The notes under the pieces: generated by a model
The model's database searches: none
What the model was told of the DNA's origin: nothing
Seen by the model: the letters and a program-made list of their open reading frames with translations, nothing else
Shown: positions 18,960 to 27,849 of the stretch, one piece after another
Layout: every line of letters begins with the position of its first letter
How positions within the stretch are numbered: the stretch's first letter is position 1
Assembly: GCA_964444735.1 (NCBI GenBank)
Contig: CAYUIJ010000002.1
Coordinates: 1-64,000 of the forward strand
DNA from: Phocaeicola_A sp964444735
GTDB lineage: Bacteria; Bacteroidota; Bacteroidia; Bacteroidales; Bacteroidaceae
DNA: 64,000 nucleotides
Reading direction: 5' to 3'
Translations under genes and position numbers: made by a program

Positions 18960-19401
18960 CTACCAAGCAGTGTTGATATATTTTTGTATATATTGTATCC
19001 GTAACTCTATAAAATCAGGAAAGACGTCTGAATGTAGCCATTTCTCAATCATTGCCATCCACTCTTCTTTTGTCTTTTTACCAAGAACAGACAACAATGC
19101 GTCAAGACATTTTTTTACGGGTGTCAACCAGTGAATGGTGATAACAACACACATCATGCTGTCCGGCCACTAAGATGCGTCTCAACTCACTTGTCCTGTT
19201 AAAGCCCTTGCAGAGATAAGGCTGATTCTCATACTTGTCATAACCAAGATACAATGAACCAATCAAAATGCGGAATGCTTCGAGCAACGAACTCTTGCCT
19301 GTGCCATTGTTACCCATGAGGACATTAAGCCTAGGGTGTAACCCAAAACTTACATCTTCAAAGCATTTGAAGTTGTGTATATCAATTTTATTCAGTTTCA
19401 T
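18960..19401 (-). pseudogene. Truncated and frameshifted AAA ATPase between brxC and pglX
   Basis: The N-terminal frame (19401-19102) is a typical SMC/RecF-like ATPase start: INFK-type IHNFKCFEDV followed by Walker A GNNGTGKSSLLEAF near residues 30-43. After about 70 residues the similarity ends and a stop follows VDTRKKMS. Removing one A from the A7 run near 19108-19114 would fuse it with a second frame (19157-18960) that ends in FIELRIQYIQKYINTAW. Even joined, the product is only about 147 residues, with no Walker B or signature motif, so the central ATPase and any effector domain are gone. It sits where the BREX operon normally passes directly from brxC to pglX. It is likely a decayed accessory gene. 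Confidence 0.7.
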
Positions 19402-19425
19402 ATTATGATTCTATTTTTATGCAAA

Positions 19426-22400
19426 CTATAAAATTACGATTTCCTTATTACCATCAATATGTGGCATAATCTGCTGCTTCAAAGTCTGGAGATATGCGTC
19501 AACATCTGCCTCTGTTTTCATTGGTGAATGTTTGCCGGTTTTAAGACGAAGCCTGGTAACCGGAGGTACCGAACCTGCCGCGACTTCAATTCTACGCATC
19601 TGTTCATNNNNNNNNNNGGGTGTCAGCATTGACCTGCAGAGCAAAGAAGTTGTCAGTATCCGTTTTTTCGCTGATTACACTCTCCTTCTTGGCATACTTG
19701 TCAGATGTTACATTAAGCAATCGGGCGTGTGCGTCAAGTTGGGTAAATGCATCGTCATAATTTGCTTTTATGGTTGAAACAAGCGCCGCCTTTTTCTCCT
19801 TGAGCGCACCTTCCAAGTTCCGCTTCATCTTGTTGTAGGCAGGCATCTTGTCCCAAGGCTCTTCATCGGCAGTGATAGCTTTCAGGTGTTGCAATGCCTC
19901 TTGCCGGTCGTCGGGCAGGAAGGCGAAGTTGTCACGATTTTCCTTCAGAAACTTCATGATCTTTTGAAACATCGGATATTGGTCTTCCACAAACGAGCGT
20001 ACATTCTTGCATTGGTCAAACAAGACGGCCGCACTGTCACGGGCTTCGGTAATGGTTTGAAAGAACTCTTTCGGGTCACGGATGGCAATCCATTGCTCCA
20101 TCAGCGAAATGGCTTCGTCAATCACGCCGGCAAAGGCACGTCCGTTTACCCTACGGCTGAGTTCCCGGTAATTCTTCAACAGGCTGTTGAGCGCGCTGTC
20201 CGGAGCCTCCTTGCAGTTGCGGAAAAGCTCGGTGTAATCGTTGCTGCCATTGATGCCTGCCACATTGAAGATATGCTGCCACGCCTCGATAAAGCCGTTA
20301 AGTACATCTTGCGGAATTGCTTTTGCCGGCTCAATGGTAAAGCGATTCGCCTCACGCACGATGTTGCGGGCCGTATACTCACGGCTTACATTAGGGTTAT
20401 TGTTATAGTTGAAGGCATACAGATGCCGGCGTACCAGTTCATTGACCACATAAATACTGCAACTGTCCGCCCATCCGTAAGGCACTTTGGCAAAATAGCG
20501 CGTCACGTCGGCCACGGTCACGTCATAGGGTAAACGGTCAAGGTAATCTTTCACCTTTTTCTCCGGCGTGGACAACGGCGTTTCTATCATAGCGGCTTCA
20601 ACAGGGCGAAGAATCTTTTCAGAAAGTTCGGAAGCGGTCTTTGGAAACTCCGGACCGCTAACCAGGCCCGCAAAGCTGTACAGATTTTGCAAGTGACGGT
20701 TCATTGCCATTTTGTAGCGTTCTTTGCCTTTGGCCGTACCTAATACTGACTGGGGCAGAATTTCCTGACCGGATATAATCGGGCAATTGTCAAGTATGTC
20801 ATGAAACTTAGGCCTGATTTCTTTCTGATACATTTCCTTGGCACGATCCTGAAACAGACGCTTGATGCGCTGGCGCTCCTCACTGGTGGCAGACTCTTGT
20901 GCGAAGCTTTGTACACGACAATAGTCATGGAAATCCCGAAGAAGCTCTTGGTTGTCTTTAATGAGCGGATAAAGGAAAAACACCAAATGGCCGGGCTGAT
21001 TGGCAAAGGCGAATTGGTCTGGAGAATCGGTAGTCGCGGTGGTCAGAAAATCTGTCACCACATCAGGATTGTTTGATAAGATATTTCTGCCGTCTATATT
21101 GCCTCCCACATTAAACGAACGGGTAGCAAAGGTCACTTTGCCGGTTGATGTGGAAAAACCGAAATAATCGTAAATGATTTTATATAGTTCGTCTTTACAT
21201 AGGCTGGGGTCCACACTTTGGCCTTTAATCATCTGAGCCACTATCGATTCCTCTTCGGTATAGAACTCGTATATTTCCGCGCCGTTGTCTGTCTTGATCT
21301 TGCGTATCACCGCCTTGTCCGTCAGGAACGAGAGTACCCGCGACACCTCTTCCTTGATGGCGGCTTTGTTGGCATCCACTCGTGTCATAAGCAGGGTGAC
21401 GATGTTGTCGATGGTAGCCGAGAAACTTTGCTTGTCGGGATCCGAAAGGTTGCAGACCATGAAAAGCACATACACCACGCGGCGGTAAAATGCTTGTTTC
21501 TTTTCGTCATTAATGGTATCTAAAGCCTGACGTGCGTTCGATATGGCACGCTGTCCTAAATGCTGCATGGATCCTTGGATCATCGCACCGAAGAAACGGT
21601 CGAACGGAATGAATTCACCCACTTCGCATTCGGCAGTCTCTTTGGCAATAGAGAAAGTGATGTTCAGCAACGAGCGCTCGTTGCCTTTTACCTGCTTGTC
21701 CACATAGCCTATCTCGTCAAAAGAATCAAGAACCTTCATTATCAATTGAAACTGATAGGGTACAAACGGATAAAAAGCCGCAAAGTCTTCTTTATTTTTA
21801 TATGCCTGATAGGTGCTTGGCAGTACAAATTGGGCATCCAGCATGGCTTTCTTTTCCTCAAAGAGTCTGCCTAACAGTATCTCCGCCTCGCCCTTTTTGC
21901 TCAAGATTCGCTTCTGTGTGATATATTCGGAGTTTGTCCCCTGCAACGAGGCACGTACTTCAAACCGGCCGAGAATCTTGCCTACTTCGTCTTCGGGGTT
22001 GATGTCGCTGCCGCCTACGTCCTTCACCATATCTTCCAATGTCTGTTGGGCGATACAGGAAATCCACACTTGCGATCCGCATACCTCGTCGAGCCGCTTC
22101 ACGAGCGACTGGAGCTGGAGCAGCAGGTCGCGGTGCTTACTGACAAACTGGCTTACCTCATCCACAAAGAACAGGATGCGGAAGTTGCGGTTGGCCTTAC
22201 GGTCTATGTATTCTTTCATCTCGGCGGCAAATGCCTCTACCGAGACATTGACGTCATTGTTCTTTATACGTTCACGAATCACGTCAATAGCAAGGGCCGG
22301 ATCTGCTTCCTTTGCCATCTGTAAGGCCAGGTCCAGGCGACCGGCGGCAAAGCGTGAGATGTTACGTTCCCAGTCATAGCCTCTGCTTCGGACATGCTCT

Positions 22401-22987
22401 TTAAACTCTTCAAGCTTGCCGTCATCATCAAGAGCCTTTTCCAGATACTGAGCCATAGGGAGGCTAAAGGAGTTATATCCGCGCTTGGCATTGAACCGGT
22501 TCCAGAAGACAGTCGTAAAGGTATCGGCCTTGTCTGCATTTGCATCATGCACATCGCCGATATTGAACATCACCATTTCTACTTCCGCCTTATTGACATA
22601 CCAGTTTTGTAAAGCTTTCAGCTCGGAAAGCGATACATTGGCGTTTTCAAGAACCGAAGAGTCTTTTCCGCCAAGCAATATCTCTTGTGCGGCTTCGATT
22701 AACCGGATAAAAGCCCTCTCGGAGTGCTTGCCAGACAGGCAATAGCCGGCATATTTCAAGAAATGCGACTTGCCAGTTCCATAATAGCCGCTAATCCAAA
22801 TACCGGCATGGCTGCCTTGGTTTACCTTGATATTGAGCAATATATTATAGAGATTGACGATAATTTCCTGCGTAAACACATATTCTTCGATTTCAGTACA
22901 TACAGTGTCTTCTCTCAAATCGGATACGGAAACCGCCGGATTTACTTTTCTATCAAGTTCTCTTTCGTATAAATCCTTAAACTTCAT
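19426..22987 (-). CDS. brxC: BREX protein BrxC (large ATPase), with a sequence gap near the 3' end
   Basis: A large P-loop ATPase of the BREX core (PglY/BrxC family). It has Walker A GYYGTGKS at residues 67-74 and a Walker B region ILFFVDEVSQF near residues 269-279. The frame is open from 22987 to a run of 10 N at 19608-19617 after LQVNADT. A stop appears just beyond only because the N count is arbitrary. In another frame the sequence goes on with EQMRRIEVAAGSVPP and ends at 19426 with GNKEIVIL, a fitting C-terminus. The whole product would be about 1190 residues, near the family length. The start overlaps the end of brxB by 11 bases. Confidence 0.92.
19608..19617. other. Assembly gap (10 N) inside brxC
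   Basis: Ten unknown bases break the brxC frame 180-190 bases before its end. The count of ten is probably a placeholder, since the frames on either side do not match. Confidence 0.99.
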
Positions 22988-23606
22988 ATTGATGCGTTTT
23001 TATGTTGACTAACAAGGTGGCACGATATGTATGGGCGTCGTCTAATGTGTCAAACAACGAGAAGGAATTGCCTTCCTGATGACCCGGATAGAAGAGGATG
23101 ATTTTATATCGTGACGTATCATTATACTTCTCGTAACGGGTAAGAAACACATTGGCCCGCAAATAAGGAAACATCTTTCCAATGCCGTAAACAAATACAT
23201 AAGGCTTGTTCAAACCGTCATTGATTTCAAGATACCGTTCTATGCGGTCATGTATAAAACTGATAAACCGATCAGAGTTGGCTTCGTTTGTCAATTCGGC
23301 GGTGACTATGTCCGGCTGAGTCTGATCGTCTTCCAGTGTTACATCAAAGAGGGAATCCGGGCCGAATTTTTCTGCTTTCAGATAATCACAAAACGCTTGG
23401 AACAAATCCAGCAGCATTGCGTTTACAAAACTGGCAGGCCGTTCCAGGTTCTGCTTGAACACGACCAACTGGCGCCGTATCTCATACTCTTTTGCGGCAG
23501 AATATTGATAAATATAGTAGTTATAGAAGATGTTGCCGCTCCTTACATCTTGAAACGCCGGACTGTTAAGATAGTCGTATAGCTCCTGTATGGTCATGCT
23601 CTCCAT
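22977..23606 (-). CDS. brxB: BREX protein BrxB (DUF1788)
   Basis: A core BREX protein of about 209 residues with the DUF1788 pattern. The N-terminus is MTIQELYDYLNSPAF and the centre contains PYVFVYGIGKMFPYLRA (about residues 148-164). Near the end FYPGHQEGNSFSLFD and DDAHTYRATLL are typical of the family. The start was placed at 23606 (MESMTIQEL) rather than 23669, because the longer frame would reach far into brxA with no family similarity. It overlaps brxA by 13 bases and brxC by 11 bases, so the three are tightly coupled. The biochemical role is not established. Confidence 0.9.
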   Translation of the reverse strand: MESMTIQELYDYLNSPAFQDVRSGNIFYNYYIYQYSAAKEYEIRRQLVVFKQNLERPASFVNAMLLDLFQAFCDYLKAEKFGPDSLFDVTLEDDQTQPDIVTAELTNEANSDRFISFIHDRIERYLEINDGLNKPYVFVYGIGKMFPYLRANVFLTRYEKYNDTSRYKIILFYPGHQEGNSFSLFDTLDDAHTYRATLLVNIKTHQYEV

Positions 23607-24241
23607 GGCTGCTGTTTTTTTATTTCGTTTATCTCGTAAGGATAAAGCAGACAGGCCTCTAAAAACCACTCCTCGCCATTACGCATATAATATTCATAAT
23701 CGGGCGTTTCCAGGCGAAGCGCGCGGAGTGTGTCTGTCTTCTCCTGCAGCAGTCCGGCCTGGCGCAAAATGGTCAGATATTGGCTGGCGCATCTGTTCTT
23801 GGTGTTCTCGGTCCAGCTGTCTACAAACGCGTCTCTTGAAGATATTTCGCCAAATTCCATCATAAGATCATTCTTGCAAAGTGTCTGTTCTACGGAATTC
23901 CATCGCTTGATAGTAACATTAAAATGGAAATCAAAAGCCAGTTTATATGCTTTCAGGATAGCATATAGCAACCCTGCCCGTTGAGCCTGTTCTCCCATGG
24001 CTGGAAACCGTGTCCAGAACAAAGCGGGTACGGCATTATATCTTCGTTTGAACTCCGTAATGAAAGTTTGTCTTGCCTTTTGCGAGTTTACCTGTAAGAT
24101 ACGATTGTTTATGACTTCGTCTTTTAATAGTTCTGTCGCGTTCTTTTCCATTAACACAGGAAGAATACGGATAAATTCATTGTAAAGAAAAGAACAGCCT
24201 GTTATGGCTGCCGTATACGGGCTGTTATTCTTGTTTGTCAT
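23594..24241 (-). CDS. brxA: BREX protein BrxA (DUF1819)
   Basis: The first core gene of the BREX operon, 215 residues, in the family's usual range. BrxA (DUF1819) is a small helical protein related to NusB-like RNA-binding anti-termination folds. Matching features are the N-terminal YTAAITGCSFLYNEF, the RQTFITEFKRRYN pattern near residues 58-70, and the C-terminal GLLQEKTDTLRALRL. It starts 15 bases after the Xre-family regulator and overlaps brxB, so regulator and core genes form one transcription unit. Confidence 0.9.
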   Translation of the reverse strand: MTNKNNSPYTAAITGCSFLYNEFIRILPVLMEKNATELLKDEVINNRILQVNSQKARQTFITEFKRRYNAVPALFWTRFPAMGEQAQRAGLLYAILKAYKLAFDFHFNVTIKRWNSVEQTLCKNDLMMEFGEISSRDAFVDSWTENTKNRCASQYLTILRQAGLLQEKTDTLRALRLETPDYEYYMRNGEEWFLEACLLYPYEINEIKKQQPWRA

Positions 24242-24256
24242 ATATTGTCAAAGACT

Positions 24257-24457
24257 TTATTGTCGGATCAGTTCACTAATATCTACTTCCAGGCATTTGG
24301 CAATTTGAAGCAGGTTCTCTAATGTGGGCTGGGCATTATTTGTACACCACTTGGAAATCGTAGAAGGGTCTTTCCCTAATTGCCCTGCAAGCCATTTATT
24401 GGTGCGTTTTTTCTCTGCCAGTATTACTTTCAGCCGGTTCAGATCTTTATTTTCCAT
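24257..24457 (-). CDS. Xre-family helix-turn-helix regulator of the BREX operon
   Basis: A 66-residue stand-alone HTH_3 domain. The helix-turn-helix reads KWLAGQLGKDPSTISKW at about residues 22-38, and the C-terminus KCLEVDISELIRQ is typical of Cro/C1-type regulators. It is the first gene of the BREX transcription unit, 15 bases before brxA, so control of the operon is the likely role. Whether it represses or activates cannot be told. Confidence 0.88.
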   Translation of the reverse strand: MENKDLNRLKVILAEKKRTNKWLAGQLGKDPSTISKWCTNNAQPTLENLLQIAKCLEVDISELIRQ

Positions 24458-24479
24458 ACATGCTTGTATTTATTTACTA

Positions 24480-24487
24480 CAAAAATA
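24480..24487 (-). promoter_or_regulatory. Putative -7 box of the BREX operon
   Basis: Read on the minus strand, TATTTTTG matches the Bacteroides -7 consensus and lies about 23 bases before the regulator start. No clear -33 element was found at normal spacing, so a regulated or weak promoter is possible. Confidence 0.4.
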
Positions 24488-24866
24488 ATGTTTTTCAATC
24501 AATATCATTCTATAAGTAGAAAAAAGATTAGTCTGCAAATTGATAAATTGACTAAGGAACCATTTTGGCAAGCCGTTGCCATATATGCTAAGTCTCTGAC
24601 ACGATAGCCGTCATAGGCCCTGTGGCTGTCTCTAAAAACGGCTGTCAGGCTTGAGCGCGGTTGACTAATCTGCTTTACACGCTGAATGAGATAAGACATG
24701 ACTTGTGTTTTTGTTTCAGCCGTCTTTTCATTGAATGGCAATCATCAATGCCGTCATGGTTGCCTATGGGGTAAACATGGCTATTTTTGGTGTAGGCACA
24801 GAGTAAGGCGAATGCCGTGCATCCGGCTCGTTTTTGCGGTCGGGCGTACGGGCCGTCCAAGCGCAA
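24488..24866. other. Spacer between BREX and ppdK
   Basis: The first ~120 bases are AT-rich and the rest is GC-rich. No frame in it resembles a protein, and no repeats or integrase were seen. This is the upstream edge of the BREX locus, with no direct repeats visible to mark an insertion. Confidence 0.5.
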
Positions 24867-24909
24867 ATCAGGCTGTAACTTCCGCAAAAACAGTGAGTTA
24901 CAGCCTGAT
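24867..24909 (-). terminator. Hairpin downstream of ppdK
   Basis: A perfect 14-base stem ATCAGGCTGTAACT / AGTTACAGCCTGAT (24867-24880 with 24896-24909), 27 bases past the ppdK stop. The T-run after it on the minus strand is weak, so it may terminate or protect the 3' end. Confidence 0.65.
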
Positions 24910-24935
24910 ATTAAAAATTCGATTTATTTCGCGGA

Positions 24936-27656
24936 TTAACCCTCAATAGCCGCCTGCGCCGCAGCCAGTCTTGCAATGGGCACACGATAAGGAGAACAAC
25001 TTACATAGTCCAATCCTACGCGGTGGCAGAATTTGACAGAAGAGGGCTCGCCTCCGTGCTCGCCGCAGATACCGCATTTAAGGTCCGCACGCACGGAACG
25101 TCCTTTCTCAGTGGCTATCTTAATCAGCTGTCCGACTCCGTTTTGATCAAGAACCTGGAACGGGTCTACTTTCAATATCTTCTTTTCAAGATAGACCGGC
25201 AGGAATGAAGCGATATCGTCACGTGAATAACCGAAAGTCATCTGAGTCAGGTCATTTGTCCCGAATGAGAAGAATTCCGCTTTTGACGCGATTCTGTTAG
25301 CGGTTAAAGCCGCGCGCGGAACCTCAATCATTGTACCTACCTTGTATTCAATAGACTCATTCATCTCACTGAACAATCTGTTGGCTTCGGCGCGTATGAT
25401 TTTCTCCTGGGCCTCGAACTCATACAGGATGCCTGTGAGAGGAACCATGATTTCAGGACGGCATACAACGCCTTCTTTCTTTAATTCCAAGGCTGCGCCC
25501 AGTATGGCGCGCGTTTGCATTTGCGTTATTTCCGGATAGGTGTTTCCCAAACGGCATCCGCGGTGTCCGAGCATTGGGTTTTGCTCTTTTAATGCTTCAA
25601 CGCGTTTCTTGATGTAGTCTATGCCCGTATGCATCGCATCCGCCATCTCCTGCTGTCCTTTTTCATCATGCGGAACAAATTCGTGCAAAGGAGGATCAAG
25701 CAGACGGACCGTTACAGGATAACCGTTCATCGCGCGGAATATTCCCTTGAAATCTTCTTTCTGATATGGCAGGATCTTCTCCAATGCTTTCTGGCGTCCT
25801 TCCGCGTTTTCTGCAAGGATCATCTCACGCATGGCCTTGATTTTCTCGCCTTCAAAGAACATGTGTTCCGTACGGCAAAGACCGATGCCGACCGCCCCGA
25901 AATCGCGGGCGACGGAAGCATCGTGCGGAGTATCGGCATTTGTGCGTACCTGCAGGCGGGTATATTTGTCGCACAGATCCATCAGGTCCGCGAAATCGCC
26001 GGATACTTCGGCGGCTTTCGTCATAACCTGGCCCTGATATACTTGTCCGGTTGTTCCGTTCAACGAAATGAAATCGCCTTCTTTCAAAAGAAGTCCGTCT
26101 GCTTCAACAGTCCTTTCCTTGTAGTTGATGTTCAGCATGCCTGCTCCCGATACGCAGCATTTACCCATGCCGCGTGCGACAACCGCCGCGTGCGATGTCA
26201 TGCCTCCTCTTGCTGTCAGGATGCCTTCCGCAACCTGCATGCCCGCCAGATCTTCGGGCGAGGTCTCAATACGTACCATAATGACTTTATGCCCGTCTGA
26301 AGCCCATTTGGCGGCATCGTCCGCAAAAAACACAATGCGTCCGCATGCCGCGCCCGGTGAGGCGGGAAGCCCTTTGGCGATGACTTTTGCGTTTGCCAGT
26401 GCCGTCTTGTCAAAAACACGGTGAAGAAGCTCATCCAGTTTGTTGGGCTCTACCCGTAAGACAGCCGTTTTCTCATCAATCATGCCTTGTCTGAGCAGAT
26501 CCATTGCTATCTTTACCATAGCGGCGCCTGTACGCTTGCCGTTACGGGTCTGCAAGAACCAAAGCTTGCCTTCTTGAACGGTAAACTCCATATCCTGCAT
26601 GTCTCGATAGTGGTTTTCCAGTTTGGTTTGAATGGAATCCAGCTCTTTGTAAATGGCGGGCATCGCCTCTTCCATCGACGGATATTTGCCGGCACGCGTA
26701 GCCTCGTCTATTCCGGCAAGGGCCGCCCATCTGCGCGAGCCTTCAAGTGTAATCTGCTGCGGAGTGCGGATTCCGGCCACCACATCCTCGCCTTGCGCGT
26801 TGATCAGGTATTCGCCGTTGAAAATGTCTTCACCCGTGGCGGCGTCTCGTGAGAAACATACTCCGGTTGCCGAAGTCTCGCCCATGTTTCCGAATACCAT
26901 AGCCTGAACAGTGACAGCAGTGCCCCATTCGGCGGGAATGCCCTCCATCTTTCTGTATAAAATGGCCCTTTCGTTCATCCATGAATCAAAAACGGCGCAG
27001 ACGGCTCCCCACAGCTGTTCAAACGAATCTGTCGGGAAATCTTTTCCTGTCCGTGCTTTTACGGCTTCTTTAAAACGACGGACCAGTTCTTTTAAATCTT
27101 CAATGCCCAGTTCGTTGTCAAGCTTGACTCCCTTTTGTCTCTTTATATCTTCAATGACTGCTTCAAACGGGTCAATATCGTCTTTATTGCCGGGTTTCAT
27201 TCCTAATACCACATCACCATACATTTGAATGAAACGGCGGTATGAATCCCAGGCAAAACGCGCGTTCCCCGTTTTCCTGGCCAGCCCCCCGACAACTTCG
27301 TCATTCAGTCCCAGATTCAGGATGGTATCCATCATGCCCGGCATTGAGGCCCGCGCGCCCGAACGCACGGAAACCAACAAGGGATTTTCAACATCACCGA
27401 ATTTTGAGTTCATTAAAGTCTCGATATGACGGACGGCACCGGCAACCTCATCCTTTAAAAGCCCTACGACCCTTTCCTTGCCAATAGCATAATATTCGTT
27501 GCATACATCGGTCGTAATCGTAAACCCCGGAGGAACCGGAACCCCTATTAAATTCATTTCTGCAAGGTTCGCGCCTTTGCCTCCCAGTAAATTCCGCATG
27601 TCCGCTCTACCTTCGGCCTTTCCGTTACCGAAAGTATATATTCGTTTTTCACTCAT
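24936..27656 (-). CDS. ppdK: Pyruvate, phosphate dikinase
   Basis: Interconverts pyruvate, ATP and phosphate with PEP, AMP and pyrophosphate. At 906 residues it has the length of PPDK and is longer than PEP synthase. Three domains are visible: an N-terminal ATP-grasp region (GGKGANLAEM near residues 26-35), a central phospho-histidine domain with GGMTSHAAVVARGMGK (about 481-496) containing the phosphorylated His, and a C-terminal TIM barrel with GIGLCRTEHMFF (about 591-602) and the active-site CGICGEHGG (about 866-874). It is cytoplasmic, with its own probable promoter and a 3' hairpin. Confidence 0.97.
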   Translation of the reverse strand: MSEKRIYTFGNGKAEGRADMRNLLGGKGANLAEMNLIGVPVPPGFTITTDVCNEYYAIGKERVVGLLKDEVAGAVRHIETLMNSKFGDVENPLLVSVRSGARASMPGMMDTILNLGLNDEVVGGLARKTGNARFAWDSYRRFIQMYGDVVLGMKPGNKDDIDPFEAVIEDIKRQKGVKLDNELGIEDLKELVRRFKEAVKARTGKDFPTDSFEQLWGAVCAVFDSWMNERAILYRKMEGIPAEWGTAVTVQAMVFGNMGETSATGVCFSRDAATGEDIFNGEYLINAQGEDVVAGIRTPQQITLEGSRRWAALAGIDEATRAGKYPSMEEAMPAIYKELDSIQTKLENHYRDMQDMEFTVQEGKLWFLQTRNGKRTGAAMVKIAMDLLRQGMIDEKTAVLRVEPNKLDELLHRVFDKTALANAKVIAKGLPASPGAACGRIVFFADDAAKWASDGHKVIMVRIETSPEDLAGMQVAEGILTARGGMTSHAAVVARGMGKCCVSGAGMLNINYKERTVEADGLLLKEGDFISLNGTTGQVYQGQVMTKAAEVSGDFADLMDLCDKYTRLQVRTNADTPHDASVARDFGAVGIGLCRTEHMFFEGEKIKAMREMILAENAEGRQKALEKILPYQKEDFKGIFRAMNGYPVTVRLLDPPLHEFVPHDEKGQQEMADAMHTGIDYIKKRVEALKEQNPMLGHRGCRLGNTYPEITQMQTRAILGAALELKKEGVVCRPEIMVPLTGILYEFEAQEKIIRAEANRLFSEMNESIEYKVGTMIEVPRAALTANRIASKAEFFSFGTNDLTQMTFGYSRDDIASFLPVYLEKKILKVDPFQVLDQNGVGQLIKIATEKGRSVRADLKCGICGEHGGEPSSVKFCHRVGLDYVSCSPYRVPIARLAAAQAAIEG

Positions 27657-27702
27657 AACTGATAAAAATTTAAAGAATCATTTTTTTTGAATTATTTACA
27701 AG

Positions 27703-27730
27703 CAAAGTTAAGTATTATTTGCAAAAGCAA
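27703..27730 (-). promoter_or_regulatory. Probable promoter of ppdK
   Basis: On the minus strand, TTG (27728-27730) and TAACTTTG (27703-27710) are 17 bases apart, close to the Bacteroides -33/-7 arrangement. The -7 box lies about 47 bases before the ppdK start. Confidence 0.5.
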
Positions 27731-27814
27731 GAAGCATATTGTAAAAAATAAGTGTAAAATGACAAAAAATGTGCATTATATAGTTTATAACGCGTTTTTT
27801 CCCGGCATTTCCGC

Positions 27815-27822
27815 TATCTTTG
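27815..27822 (+). promoter_or_regulatory. Probable -7 box of rlmD
   Basis: TATCTTTG is an exact match to TAnnTTTG, 27 bases before the chosen rlmD start. Because the box overlaps the upstream ATG of the longer frame, it also supports the later start at 27850. Confidence 0.5.
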
Positions 27823-27849
27823 CAAAGGAATTTATCATACTGGCTTGGA

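Noticed and set aside
19886..20533. Open frame of 215 codons on the plus strand
   Set aside because: It is antisense to brxC and shows no protein pattern.
24505..24741. Small gene of 78 codons on the minus strand upstream of the BREX regulator
   Set aside because: No similarity and mixed composition; spacer sequence is more likely.
25629..26300. Open frame of 223 codons on the plus strand
   Set aside because: It is antisense to ppdK, which is clearly coding, and has no family similarity.
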